A DNA stretch of 52,582 bases from a virus: the IMG/VR virus record IMGVR_UViG_3300013006_001903, positions 1 to 52,582 of that record. One strand, given 5' to 3'. Position numbers and translations under genes: made by a program. Below the pieces are notes generated by a model that was given only the letters and a program-made list of their open reading frames with translations, did not search any database and was not told the DNA's origin. Below are positions 40,270-48,958 of this stretch, piece by piece (position 1 is the stretch's first letter; every line of letters begins with the position of its first letter).

Positions 40270-40802
40270 TTGCCGTAGTCTGGGAACTCGACAACAATGG
40301 TACTGCGTCCATCTGTTCTATTGTAGGCCTTTTGATATGCAGGCATAATATTTTGAATGTTGTTACATTCAATAACCTCGATGGTTTTGCACATCAATCG
40401 AAATGCGTGTGAAAAATTACCCTTATGTTGATCTTGGGGATCAACTGGAAACTGAGATCCGACTGCTACTCGAATAATGACTTTTGGGGTACAACCATCG
40501 CCCATAAGCATCATCTTATCTAAGTGATTGACAATTTGATCAGTAGCACACAATAAGAAATTCCAGCGTGGGACTACACTAACAGGAACAAATCCATTAA
40601 GTGCAAGTCCTGTACTGATGCCAATTTGTAAATTTTCAGCAACGGGCAATTCTAATTTTTTAGAATCAGGAACTTCGACTAGACTATCATAACAGCCTGT
40701 GCCACCATAACGGACAGCCTGGCCTAGGAAAATTGTATCTGCTTGTTCGCCGAGCCAATTCATTGCTCGTTTCAGTTCATCATTATAAAGTTTAGTAGTC
40801 AT
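40266..40802 (-). CDS. Thiamine-diphosphate enzyme, beta (pyrimidine) subunit
   Basis: 178 residues. LELPVAENLQIGISTGLALNGFVPVSVV carries the catalytic Glu of E1-beta and transketolase pyrimidine domains; VAVGSQFPVDPQDQHKG matches the loop that follows. It lacks the C-terminal domain of full E1-beta (about 330 residues). Shares a base with the alpha gene, so a heterotetramer is likely. Makes an active aldehyde on thiamine for transfer to a keto sugar (inference). Confidence 0.82.
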   Translation of the reverse strand: MTTKLYNDELKRAMNWLGEQADTIFLGQAVRYGGTGCYDSLVEVPDSKKLELPVAENLQIGISTGLALNGFVPVSVVPRWNFLLCATDQIVNHLDKMMLMGDGCTPKVIIRVAVGSQFPVDPQDQHKGNFSHAFRLMCKTIEVIECNNIQNIMPAYQKAYNRTDGRSTIVVEFPDYGK

Positions 40803-41425
40803 TAAAATTGCACCCTTACACCAGCTCCGGCATGTGGGTATTTTTCGTTCTTATATTTGTAGTAGATCAATTTTGAACCTTCATACCATGATGTATTTTG
40901 TACAGGTAGATACCATTTTTCTCCTCCCCACACTTCGTTGGTTGGAGTCATAACACTAAGCCCATTATCTTCTACAATAAAGGTAATGGGTAGATCTTGT
41001 GCAATAGCGTATCTGTATGCTTCACTCCAGGCACCGGTCTCGGCACTCATATCTCCAGTCCAGCACCACACTTTCTCGCCAGTTCCTTTTAGCTTGGCTG
41101 CCAATGCAAGTCCTGTGGCAATGCTGGGAATACCTCCTACTATACTAGAGCATACTATTTTGTATTCGGGCAAATTCATAACCATGCTTTTGCCCTGTAT
41201 GATCTTTTCTTTCAGATATTCTGGCGGAACGCCTTTCAGCAGTGCCTGATAATGATTTCTCCATGTGCAACAGACCCAATCATTTTCAACATCTATTTTT
41301 TTAAAAATTTCAATGAGCTGATCCTCGTTGCCTGAATAAAGATGAATCGGTGCTCGAATTTGTGCGGCATTGAATAGAGCACCGATCTCGGACTCAAAGT
41401 TAACTAACCCTTCTTTGGTAATCAC
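40802..41425 (-). CDS. Thiamine-diphosphate enzyme, alpha subunit
   Basis: 207 residues. The thiamine motif G-D-M begins at 124 and ends in E-D-N at 152-154 (GDx about 25-30 N); WRNHYQALLKGV matches the R-x-H-x-x-x-L region of E1-alpha, and SIVGGIPSIATGLALAAKL the preceding G-rich helix. About 100 residues shorter than E1-alpha. The analogous split pair AviB1/AviB2 adds a two-carbon branch to a deoxysugar in avilamycin; that is my favoured role, next to RfbH. Confidence 0.83.
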   Translation of the reverse strand: MITKEGLVNFESEIGALFNAAQIRAPIHLYSGNEDQLIEIFKKIDVENDWVCCTWRNHYQALLKGVPPEYLKEKIIQGKSMVMNLPEYKIVCSSIVGGIPSIATGLALAAKLKGTGEKVWCWTGDMSAETGAWSEAYRYAIAQDLPITFIVEDNGLSVMTPTNEVWGGEKWYLPVQNTSWYEGSKLIYYKYKNEKYPHAGAGVRVQF

Positions 41426-41434
41426 GGCAGACCC

Positions 41435-42757
41435 TTAGGAAACAAAAAGGCTCATAAACCCATCAACCTTTTCTCCAATGTAGGCAATCTGCTGAGGAGT
41501 AATCACCGGACTGGTTCCATGGAAGAAAGTGTTTTTCATAACATGAGTGGCTACCGGGAAATTGTCTCGAGCATCAGCAGGCTTCATCAAGTGACTGTAT
41601 GCAGGCTGCAACATGATATTGCCAGCAAAATATGGACGAGTTTGAATTAGATTTTCCTCTAGGTAGTCAACAATGTCATTGCGTTTGAAAGGTGCATCCT
41701 TTCTAATGGTCAGTGGGAAAGCAAACCAACTGGGATCTGCCTTGGCTCTAGCCCGAGGCAAGTGGAAAAACTCTTCGTATTTTTCATAGATACTAAACAG
41801 CAATTTGTAGTTGCGACGTCGTAGAGCATGAATTTCATCCAGCTTCTCTAATTGAATCAATCCCATAGCACTTTGCATTTCAATTGGTTTAAGGTTATAG
41901 CCAATCTCATCATAGACATACTTGTGATCAAAGATCTCTCCTGGCATTTCAGGAATCCATTCTGAGAATCTCTGTTTACAAGTTCCGTTCTTAAGTTTGT
42001 TGGCATCTGGTCCAATGCAGTAGCAACCACGACCCCACTCACGGAAGCTGCGTAGAATAACTTCCTGTGCAGGGGTTTTACAAGCAACAAATCCACCTTC
42101 TCCCATGGTCATATGATGTGCTGGATAGAAACTGCATGACGCCATTTCTCCATGGCTACCTAACGGTTTGCCATCATAGGTTGACCCTAGTGCATCACAA
42201 CAATCTTCTAACAGAATAAGATCATAGGCCTTGACCAATTGCATAAGCCTATCCATATCTGGACTATTGCCTAGCACGTGAGCAAATGTGATAACCTTAA
42301 TGTCTGGATTGGCCTGTAGCACCTGTTCGACCTGATCTACATCTAGGTTCAGGGTATCTAGCTCAATGTCTACAAACACAGGAGTAAACCCCACCTGTAG
42401 AGTAGGATTAAGTGTAGTAGGAAAACCTGCAATGGGCATCAGTACCTTAGTACCTTTTGGCAAATGATATCCACGCTTGCTGGTTAAACTAGACATCATC
42501 AGTAGGTTAGCACTAGATCCTGAATTGGTCAATACCCCATGATTCTTGTTAAATTGTTGTGGGAATTTTTGCTCGAACCTCATGCTCTTATTGCCCATGA
42601 CTAACCAGCCACCTAACAGGGTTTCGGCTGCGGCTACAATTTCTTCTGACGAAAAATAAGGTCCAGCATAGTTAACAAAGTCCTTGCCCGGTATCCAGGT
42701 TTTGCCGGCGTCTCTCTGTTCGACAAATTGTTTGATTTGATCTAAAATTTCTTTCAT
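41435..42757 (-). CDS. rfbH: CDP-6-deoxyhexulose 3-dehydratase (RfbH/E1)
   Basis: 440 residues, the expected length. DegT/AHBA fold with LLEDCCDALGSTYDGK. In place of the Schiff-base Lys it has His (H214-H215 in FYPAHHMTMGEGG), the hallmark of E1. Cys245, Cys247 and Cys260 (GRGCYC and GTC) are candidate [2Fe-2S] ligands; E1 uses four. The enzyme removes the 3-hydroxyl of a 4-keto-6-deoxy NDP-sugar with PMP. It directly precedes the thiamine-enzyme genes. The E3 reductase is not in the window. Confidence 0.93.
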   Translation of the reverse strand: MKEILDQIKQFVEQRDAGKTWIPGKDFVNYAGPYFSSEEIVAAAETLLGGWLVMGNKSMRFEQKFPQQFNKNHGVLTNSGSSANLLMMSSLTSKRGYHLPKGTKVLMPIAGFPTTLNPTLQVGFTPVFVDIELDTLNLDVDQVEQVLQANPDIKVITFAHVLGNSPDMDRLMQLVKAYDLILLEDCCDALGSTYDGKPLGSHGEMASCSFYPAHHMTMGEGGFVACKTPAQEVILRSFREWGRGCYCIGPDANKLKNGTCKQRFSEWIPEMPGEIFDHKYVYDEIGYNLKPIEMQSAMGLIQLEKLDEIHALRRRNYKLLFSIYEKYEEFFHLPRARAKADPSWFAFPLTIRKDAPFKRNDIVDYLEENLIQTRPYFAGNIMLQPAYSHLMKPADARDNFPVATHVMKNTFFHGTSPVITPQQIAYIGEKVDGFMSLFVS

Positions 42758-42766
42758 GTAATTCTC

Positions 42767-43429
42767 TTATTTAGGTACGATATGTCTGACCAGTCCCATA
42801 AATTGGGATATAACGTCTAGCTTAGGAACAAAACTGCCAGCAACATGCAGAAGGAAATCTCCAGGTGCCCATTGTCCGTCGTTACCGGTTTTATCAATAG
42901 TGCTTCTATAGATATTCCAATATAACTGTTTGTACAAGAAACTGTTGAAAGTTTTTTGTGGAACAATTTTAAACAGATGACCAAATTTATCCATGTTATC
43001 GATCATGGCCTGTTGTTCCCAAAACATGTGATCATTATATTTCGGAGCCAAAGTCCAAATATATTCAAAAAATTCTCTGCTTTCTTTTGAATTTTTTAGC
43101 ATAAAACTATCGGCATTGATATCATTAATATCTTTGGCCATAATAATATGATAGTCTTCGTCGATAAAACTTTCTAGCTTAATGTAAAAATTGGTGATCA
43201 GTGTATCTGTTCCGGCCCAATATAGCCAATCGTATTCTGGGTGCTCATTCATGATATCTAGCATGAATTTGATTTTTTCGTAACTGACTACATATTGAAA
43301 ACCTTCAGTTTTAATATGATAGGGGTATCCCCAATGTTCACAATAGAGTTTTTTATTTTGTGTCCAAGTAAGATCAGCTAATTTTTGATAGTTCTGATCC
43401 CATGCTTGGCACATGGCAATTGTTGTCAT
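42767..43429 (-). CDS. GT34-like transferase, copy B
   Basis: 220 residues, paralogue of 38659-39318: LADLTWTQNKKLYCEHWGYPYHIKTEGF, YDWLYWAGTDTLITNFYIKLES and EQQAMIDNMD match. Metal-site acids are GTDTL. Ends with QWAPGDFLLHVAG. Overlaps the FkbM gene by four bases. Together the two copies bracket the sugar-building genes. Confidence 0.82.
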   Translation of the reverse strand: MTTIAMCQAWDQNYQKLADLTWTQNKKLYCEHWGYPYHIKTEGFQYVVSYEKIKFMLDIMNEHPEYDWLYWAGTDTLITNFYIKLESFIDEDYHIIMAKDINDINADSFMLKNSKESREFFEYIWTLAPKYNDHMFWEQQAMIDNMDKFGHLFKIVPQKTFNSFLYKQLYWNIYRSTIDKTGNDGQWAPGDFLLHVAGSFVPKLDVISQFMGLVRHIVPK

Positions 43430-44205
43430 AGTGTTCCTTGATTTGATAATTTCATTTGTTTAAAAAGTGTTAGCATTGGCTCTCGATCATTTGGAGTTAG
43501 GTAATATGTATATTCATCCGGAAACGCTTTGCAACAATGATGAGTGCATTCGTAATCTGCGTTTTTAAATTTCTTTAATAGATCAATGCACTCTTTATAG
43601 TATAGACCCGTTGAGCTAATAGTCAACAGATTTTTATCAAAGTAATCCGGATGAATCCACCAATCTTCAAACGATTCAGTATCATTAATTTTGTGAGGTG
43701 AAGCAAGATTGGCAGTTAACAATTTAATATCGCTGAATAGTCTTACAAAACCTAGATCTTCTAATATTTTTCTAGAAGCATCTCTAAATATCTCGTTATG
43801 AATAAAAAATTCATGTTCAAATGTAACTGCTTTAAATTTTACTCCAGCAGCAATAATATTTTGTAACGCTTGAACTGTAGCTGACCCTTCTACATCTAGA
43901 GATATATAGTCAATAATTTGTCCTGCTGGAACATTGTTTTTTAGATATTCTATAAATTGAATTGAAGTAACATCTAATTGTACAAAAGGGGAAGTTCGAT
44001 TAGTACTCCAAGAGTATAAATTCTCACTATCAGTGAGATCAAACCCAACACCGGACCATCCAAACTGTTTTTCTAAAGTGTAGGAATTGCTTCCACCAAT
44101 TGGATGCCAACAACTTACATCTAAAAAAGTGCCATTGGTCTTATGATCAAACAGATTTAATATAAATTCGTCTTGTTGCTCTAGTGAATAAAACTCTATA
44201 GTCAT
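43426..44205 (-). CDS. FkbM-family methyltransferase
   Basis: 259 residues. GTFLDVSCWHPIGGSNSYTLEKQFGWSGVGFD is the SAM-binding motif I/II with the FkbM-style long gap; IIDYISLDVEGSATVQAL matches the family's D-V-E-G motif. FkbM proteins O-methylate sugars or polyketides. Likely caps a hydroxyl on the surface glycan. Overlaps the RmlC-like gene by four bases. Confidence 0.87.
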   Translation of the reverse strand: MTIEFYSLEQQDEFILNLFDHKTNGTFLDVSCWHPIGGSNSYTLEKQFGWSGVGFDLTDSENLYSWSTNRTSPFVQLDVTSIQFIEYLKNNVPAGQIIDYISLDVEGSATVQALQNIIAAGVKFKAVTFEHEFFIHNEIFRDASRKILEDLGFVRLFSDIKLLTANLASPHKINDTESFEDWWIHPDYFDKNLLTISSTGLYYKECIDLLKKFKNADYECTHHCCKAFPDEYTYYLTPNDREPMLTLFKQMKLSNQGTL

Positions 44206-44762
44206 AGTATTTCTTGAAATTTATAAGCATCGTCCCAGCTAGGATGGACTTGATCTCTGTCACTGATCATTGGACCTTCTAGAATATTCCATTCAATATT
44301 CAATGTTGGATCATTATACATTACACCACACTCGGTATCTTTGTTATAGTAGTTGTCCAGTTTATATCCTACAAATGTTTCAGGATGTAGAGTAACAAAC
44401 CCGTGATAAAATCCTCGTGGAATGTAGATAAATTTTGGATCATCACTGTTTATTATGATACTGCAGGTTTGTCCATATGTAGGGCTGTTAACTCTAGCAT
44501 CGATCAATACATCTTGAATACTGCCGCGTAGCACAGTAACCAACTTGGCCTGAGGCTGGTCGTTGGTCTGGGCATGCATCCCTCTTATGGTGCCTACATG
44601 AGTACTGCTACTCCAATAATCAAAAATAAATTTATTGGTAATACCTGCGTCATCTAACCAAGTTTGTCTAAAGATCTCAGTAAACCATCCTCGGTTATCG
44701 TAGAGTTTTTGTAACCGAAAAACTTTAGCGTCGGTAAGGGGTAAATCTTCTACAGTAATCAT
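44202..44762 (-). CDS. rmlC: dTDP-4-keto-6-deoxyhexose 3,5-epimerase-like (RmlC)
   Basis: 186 residues from the ATG at 44762, two bases after the upstream stop. RGWFTEIFRQTW, HVGTIRGMHAQ (catalytic His), KLVTVLRGSIQDVLIDAR, SPTYG and FIYIPRGFYHGF are the RmlC signature in order. Epimerises C3 and/or C5 of the 4-keto sugar made by the RmlB-like enzyme. Because RfbH removes the 3-hydroxyl in the same cluster, C5-only epimerisation is possible. Confidence 0.88.
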   Translation of the reverse strand: MITVEDLPLTDAKVFRLQKLYDNRGWFTEIFRQTWLDDAGITNKFIFDYWSSSTHVGTIRGMHAQTNDQPQAKLVTVLRGSIQDVLIDARVNSPTYGQTCSIIINSDDPKFIYIPRGFYHGFVTLHPETFVGYKLDNYYNKDTECGVMYNDPTLNIEWNILEGPMISDRDQVHPSWDDAYKFQEIL

Positions 44763-44763
44763 T

Positions 44764-45585
44764 TTAAAAATAGTTTCCATTAACACGGGGGAACCATACA
44801 TCACCCCATCCATGCGGGCTACGAAATGCTTCCCAATCCTTTCTGGTCTCGCTCCAAAAAGTTTTTCCTAGTCCAATAGCTATAGCCATGATTGGACTTT
44901 GATTGGCAATAACCATTTCACTGCCCTGTATAATACGTGCCATTTCCAACATGTCGGTAACAGGTTTATAAGGAACCTTACATTTGAATTGCTGGTTAAA
45001 GGTATCGCATTCTTCCTGGGTACCGAGAAATACAGCAACTTGATCTAATCCTTCATTGACCCACTTTACCCACATCTCAGGCATAGGATCACTTCCTCGG
45101 AGATACCTACCTGTTCTATTGATCACAACAGGTCTCCCAGGAATACAAATTGGCTCCATTGGATCAAGCCAAGGATCGATAATTAATTCTTTTCGATATT
45201 TTTTAATATCTAAACCGCAGACCATTCCGTAACATTCAGTTTGATTACCTTGCCAGGCTTCGGTTCGAGTTTGTGGGCTATTCGGACGAGTGGTAAATTT
45301 GTAATGGGTTCCGAGATCATAATCAACAGTTTCATTACGCCAAACATCCAGTTTGTGAACATAACTTTGATGATCCAATAACGGAAATAAAAAGTCTAAA
45401 TCTTTTTGTGTATAACGGCCGGAATGTATTCCAGCATTGACCACTCCAAAAGCATTCCAAGCCACTTCATTCATAGCGTTGAGCTTGATATAAACATCCC
45501 CTCCCCCTAGCAGTTTTACAGCAACCATGCTGTATACAGTGTCCCCAAACGTGCCGGGATGACAGAACGATAGTTTTTTATCCAT
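44764..45585 (-). CDS. GT9-like glycosyltransferase
   Basis: 273 residues. FCHPGTFGDTVYSMVAVKLL is the GT9/heptosyltransferase-like N terminus (G-x-x-G-D). PVVINRTGRYLRG and a late MVIANQSPIMAIAIGLGKTFW segment match the donor-binding domain. Metal-independent family. It starts after AAAGGA, behind a AATAAATA site. Probably builds the phage- or host-directed glycan. Confidence 0.72.
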   Translation of the reverse strand: MDKKLSFCHPGTFGDTVYSMVAVKLLGGGDVYIKLNAMNEVAWNAFGVVNAGIHSGRYTQKDLDFLFPLLDHQSYVHKLDVWRNETVDYDLGTHYKFTTRPNSPQTRTEAWQGNQTECYGMVCGLDIKKYRKELIIDPWLDPMEPICIPGRPVVINRTGRYLRGSDPMPEMWVKWVNEGLDQVAVFLGTQEECDTFNQQFKCKVPYKPVTDMLEMARIIQGSEMVIANQSPIMAIAIGLGKTFWSETRKDWEAFRSPHGWGDVWFPRVNGNYF

Positions 45586-45604
45586 GGGATTCCTTTAAGT
45601 CTAT

Positions 45605-45612
45605 TATTTATT
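45605..45612 (-). promoter_or_regulatory. NATAAATA late-type promoter
   Basis: Reverse-strand AATAAATA, 19 bases before the GT9-like start, with AAAGGA between: a textbook late-promoter layout. It may also drive the long run of sugar genes below it. A palindrome CAGGATC-A-GATCCTG at about 45646-45660 may end the upstream transcript. Confidence 0.5.
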
Positions 45613-45677
45613 TTATTAAGTATGCAGATAATTGCATAATGATACAGGATCAGATCCTGCAAAGTCAACTGTTATTA

Positions 45678-46499
45678 TTAGGACCATCTACCAAATTCTG
45701 GATACCAATTTTCTTGTGGAGCGGGAGCCACAAAAGGAGTATGTGCAGGAGGCTCAGTGTATTCCGCGTGAGTTTTGACCCATTTTCCGTTTTGACGCAT
45801 TACCACTTCGAAATCAGTCATCGGCCAGACCAGTCCCTTGTGCATCAATGCCCGTTGCATCAAATGTTCTGGATTCCATGGAGTACCGGTTTGAAATGCC
45901 CAATCAAAGTCATCTACAGCATCACAGTAGGTGGTAATAGCATCACTGGTTCCTATAGCATATACATCACTAAATTGCGGATGATTGGCTCTTCGTTCAT
46001 TTTTAGGAATAAGGATAGCATTAGGATGTGCTGTTAATGCTCGACCGATCATTCTTAAATTTAATGCGTGACTGAGGCTTAGGTCTGGCCTACTTCGTAT
46101 AACCAAATCATACTTGCCCTCAACAGCTTCTCGATTGACTCGCAATTGATTGCACATTTTCAAACTTTGAAATTGATGCCAGCAGCCTAGAGATGTAAGT
46201 ATGTAAAAAGGAGGATAATCTCGAGGCATAGGTGGAACATCGGCAGCATTTATGATAGAGCAATCAGCAATACTGTGTCTGTTATCGCATATGCTAAGTA
46301 GCTTTTCTTCTAAATATTGCTTGGCCTCTTGAGCTGTTTGAGCCGTCCAACTGGGTGGTATTCTTCGATCATCCGAGCTGCGTCGATCCCATGCAGATAC
46401 AAACCAATCAATTTTATCAAATTCTTGATAATTTTCAATTTGTTTGTCAAAGTCTTGGCAGAATCGAAATTCGCCGCTAATTAGTATGGCCACTTTCAT
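45678..46499 (-). CDS. Uncharacterised glycosyltransferase-like protein
   Basis: 273 residues. KVAILISGEFRFCQDF at the start, IDWFVSAWDRR, and GKYDLVIRSRPDLSL resemble a family of viral and bacterial surface-sugar proteins with a GT-A-like fold. NHPQFSDVYAIGTSDAI and PEHLMQRAL follow, as in that group. Proline-rich end (PPAHTPFVAPAPQ). Acceptor unknown. Confidence 0.6.
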   Translation of the reverse strand: MKVAILISGEFRFCQDFDKQIENYQEFDKIDWFVSAWDRRSSDDRRIPPSWTAQTAQEAKQYLEEKLLSICDNRHSIADCSIINAADVPPMPRDYPPFYILTSLGCWHQFQSLKMCNQLRVNREAVEGKYDLVIRSRPDLSLSHALNLRMIGRALTAHPNAILIPKNERRANHPQFSDVYAIGTSDAITTYCDAVDDFDWAFQTGTPWNPEHLMQRALMHKGLVWPMTDFEVVMRQNGKWVKTHAEYTEPPAHTPFVAPAPQENWYPEFGRWS

Positions 46500-46583
46500 T
46501 GGTAAATTCCTGGTTGAATTATTTAACTGTCTATGTTACAATGGTTAAATATTATAGCATACTTTAACTAAAACACAATACCT

Positions 46584-47315
46584 ATGAAAACACTTTTATT
46601 TTGTACATCATACTCAAACGATATGGATAGATGGAACGGGCTCTTTGGCAGATGGATTACTGCCATTGAAAACAGTAATTTAGAAATAGATCAAATTTTA
46701 TTGATCGACGACGGTAGCAGTATTCTTCCTAATTGGGACGGAATTGAAATTGTCAATGAAGGAGAACTCCCTGATCAGGTTCCGGAAAGTAGAGGAGTCA
46801 TTTATCATTTTAACAAAAACTTAGGGCATAACCCACCGATGAAACCAGGCGATCCTGCTATTGACAGTCCAGGTTGGCATCGAAGTTTTATGTTTGCTGC
46901 TGAATGGGCGGAAAAATATGGTTTTGAAAAAATTCTTCATATTGAATCAGATGCCTTTTTAATCTCAGAAAGAATCCAGCAGTACGTAAATGACCTTTCA
47001 TCTGGTTGGACAACCTTTTGGTGTCCTCGACACAAGTTCCCTGAAAACAATATTCAAATCATAGCTGGATCTAGTGTTCAAGATTTTATTGATTGGAAAA
47101 ATAAAAAAGAAGATTATAATACAGTGTACAAAGGCACATACCCTGAATTCTATGTTCCCTATACCAACATAGTTAAAGACTTCTTTGGAGATCGATGGGG
47201 TGAATTTGCTCCTGGTATGGCCGCAGTACCTGATCCAAATTGCCAACCTGGTGTACCTCTAGATGCAGACTTTGTGTGTCAAGTAAGAGCAGAAAGCCCT
47301 TGTTGGTGGGTATAA
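46584..47315 (+). CDS. GT-A-like glycosyltransferase
   Basis: 243 residues. TLLFCTSYSNDMDRWNGLFGRW, QILLIDDGSSILPNW, and KILHIESDAFLIS (acidic metal site) identify a GT-A nucleotide-sugar transferase. First of the forward-strand block. Upstream gap 46500-46583 holds GTTAAATATTAT but no exact NATAAATA. Confidence 0.7.
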   Translation: MKTLLFCTSYSNDMDRWNGLFGRWITAIENSNLEIDQILLIDDGSSILPNWDGIEIVNEGELPDQVPESRGVIYHFNKNLGHNPPMKPGDPAIDSPGWHRSFMFAAEWAEKYGFEKILHIESDAFLISERIQQYVNDLSSGWTTFWCPRHKFPENNIQIIAGSSVQDFIDWKNKKEDYNTVYKGTYPEFYVPYTNIVKDFFGDRWGEFAPGMAAVPDPNCQPGVPLDADFVCQVRAESPCWWV

Positions 47316-47352
47316 CAGTAATATCTACACCATAGTAATTCCTGTTGGCACT

Positions 47353-47360
47353 TATAAATA
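47353..47360 (+). promoter_or_regulatory. NATAAATA late promoter of the lysis-like cassette
   Basis: Exact TATAAATA, followed after eight bases by AGGGGG and the ATG at 47379: complete late-promoter plus ribosome-binding-site layout. Confidence 0.6.
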
Positions 47361-47378
47361 GTGTTAACAGGGGGTACT

Positions 47379-47660
47379 ATGGAGTCTGATTTTTTTAAAT
47401 TAATCGCCGAGTTAGGATTTCCTATCGCGGCTGCCTGTGCCTCAGGATACTTTGTTTTCCTTACTATCAAGTTTATTCTAGCTGGTGTAACCAGTAGTGT
47501 CAATGGTATGAACAGTATTGTTCGTGGGCTTGATGCTAGAATTGATACCATGACTGATGAATTGCAACGACTAGATGTTAAAATTAGTCTAGCAATCGGA
47601 GTTGACCCGGACTACGAACGTGTGGCCAGAGCCGAGCTTAAAGATCATAGGAAAGATTAG
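47379..47660 (+). CDS. Small membrane protein with coiled coil, holin-like, copy A
   Basis: 93 residues from the ATG at 47379 (an in-frame GTG at 47361 follows the promoter directly and lacks a binding site). One membrane segment (GFPIAAACASGYFVFLTIKFILA) near the N terminus, then RIDTMTDELQRLDVKI, an amphipathic coiled coil, and a charged tail. The layout resembles BhlA/UviB holin-like proteins. It is a paralogue of the next gene. Holin function inferred from topology and from the following lipoprotein gene. Confidence 0.6.
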   Translation: MESDFFKLIAELGFPIAAACASGYFVFLTIKFILAGVTSSVNGMNSIVRGLDARIDTMTDELQRLDVKISLAIGVDPDYERVARAELKDHRKD

Positions 47661-47661
47661 C

Positions 47662-47958
47662 ATGGAAAATATTATAGAAATGGTCAACAGATTTGGGTTT
47701 CCTATCGTAGCAGCAGTAGGCCTCAGTGGCATGACTTACTATGTATGGTCCTGGGTAACAAAAGAAATCAAGCCTGTACTCAGTGAAGCCAATACTACAC
47801 TGGTTGCACTAATTGATCGCATTCGCATGTTGGATAATGATCTCATCCGGCTGGATCAAAAGGTACATACTGTATTACAATTACGTAGAATAGTATTAGA
47901 ATTAGAGAGAACTGATGCATACGAACAAATTAATCAAAAAGGTGAAAACAAAGAATGA
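47662..47958 (+). CDS. Small membrane protein with coiled coil, holin-like, copy B
   Basis: 98 residues from ATG 47662, after AGGAAAG and one base past the previous stop. Membrane segment RFGFPIVAAVGLSGMTYYVWSW, then ALIDRIRMLDNDLIRLDQKV coiled coil. Shares GFPI-A and the RI-x-x-L-D-x-x-L-x-R-L-D spacing with copy A. Tandem holin/antiholin-like pairs occur in phages. Overlaps the lipoprotein gene by four bases. Confidence 0.6.
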   Translation: MENIIEMVNRFGFPIVAAVGLSGMTYYVWSWVTKEIKPVLSEANTTLVALIDRIRMLDNDLIRLDQKVHTVLQLRRIVLELERTDAYEQINQKGENKE

Positions 47959-48308
47959 AAAAAATTATATTTGTTGCAATATTAATCACTTTAACTGGAT
48001 GTAGTACCGTACAAAAGTATTGGCCTAGAGATCATGACCCAGTAGCATTTCAATTATTGGTAAATGTTGACATTGCTGTGGAACGAATTGACTGTGAGCA
48101 TCCAGACTGGGCAGTTACAGTGCAAACAACAGAACAGTTGGCAAAAAATGCCAAGTGGCGTGAAGATCCGCAAGCAGAAAATCTCAAAGGACTGCATCAA
48201 CATGCAGTAAAAATGAGTTCAAGCGGCAACAAAACCTTTTGCGAGTTTGGTAAAAAGACCGCACAACAGAGAATCAACGCTGTTAAATCAGCATGGGCAG
48301 GGAGATAA
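47955..48308 (+). CDS. Small lipoprotein (possible spanin component)
   Basis: 117 residues. Type II signal peptide: MKKIIFVAILITLTG-C with lipobox LTGC, Cys16 as lipid site. Mature part has two more Cys and a Lys/Gln-rich C terminus; no known domain. Downstream of two holin-like genes, it may be an outer-membrane spanin subunit, or a host-envelope lipoprotein. Export and lipidation are well supported; function is not. Confidence 0.7.
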   Translation: MKKIIFVAILITLTGCSTVQKYWPRDHDPVAFQLLVNVDIAVERIDCEHPDWAVTVQTTEQLAKNAKWREDPQAENLKGLHQHAVKMSSSGNKTFCEFGKKTAQQRINAVKSAWAGR

Positions 48309-48310
48309 AA

Positions 48311-48499
48311 ATGCATCCACTAGAACAAGAAATTCATAACATTGAAACAGCGTATCGTGCAGGGCAGCTCAGTCTTGACGAACGCAACTATTTACTGAGC
48401 GAAATCAGAGATATTCGAGCCGCTCAAGAATGTGCAGGTAATGAAGAATTATTCAGATACATTGTACAGGCCTGTAATGCAATTGCTGCTGTGGCTTAA
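48311..48499 (+). CDS. Small uncharacterised protein (62 residues)
   Basis: From the ATG at 48311 after GGGAGA. Helical, acidic: LEQEIHNIETAYRAGQL, LDERNYLLSEIRDIR. No membrane segment. Last gene of the forward cassette; similar small helical proteins close phage late operons. Confidence 0.65.
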   Translation: MHPLEQEIHNIETAYRAGQLSLDERNYLLSEIRDIRAAQECAGNEELFRYIVQACNAIAAVA

Positions 48500-48511
48500 T
48501 TATTAAGTCGT

Positions 48512-48925
48512 TTACGAGGCCAACTTAATTAGTTGGCGATTAGACTGCCACCAGGGATTAACCCCTTTTGGTATTGAGGCAGGATCAATAATATCATTTA
48601 CTTCGTCGCCATCTCTTAGGGCATGAATACAGTAACATACTGTGTTATCTTCAGTGGATGTAAAATTGTGTACATGATCTTTTTCAATATATATCATGCT
48701 AGGAGCGGTGTAATGAGTCACCTGCCCGTTGACATCAACATCCACACTGCCCGCAGCCAATAAAGTTGTGTGATCGTGCCTATGGAGGTGTGCAACATTT
48801 TTGCATCCTTTTTTTGGATAGTTGATCTGTTTGATATAGACATTAGCTACACAAGTAATTGTAACAATTGTAGTATCTTCTGCGTCACGATCTTTTTGAT
48901 TTTTAGCAATTGTAAAAACTTCCAT
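48512..48925 (-). CDS. Cupin-domain protein
   Basis: 137 residues from ATG 48925 (AGGGGA nine bases upstream; a longer frame to 48985 reads through the hairpin and is unlikely). NVAHLHRHDHTTLLAAGSVDVDVNG and YIEKDHVHNFTSTED give the two cupin motifs with His ligands. A single-domain metal-binding cupin: dioxygenase, isomerase or sensor. It may have its own promoter (GATATAATAG, near 48941). Confidence 0.75.
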   Translation of the reverse strand: MEVFTIAKNQKDRDAEDTTIVTITCVANVYIKQINYPKKGCKNVAHLHRHDHTTLLAAGSVDVDVNGQVTHYTAPSMIYIEKDHVHNFTSTEDNTVCYCIHALRDGDEVNDIIDPASIPKGVNPWWQSNRQLIKLAS

Positions 48926-48958
48926 GTTACGGTCCCCTATTATATCTATATTTAATAG

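Noticed and set aside
46998-47246. A reverse open frame of 82 codons opposite the glycosyltransferase
   Set aside because: No family features; the forward frame holds the metal-site motif and spans the whole region.
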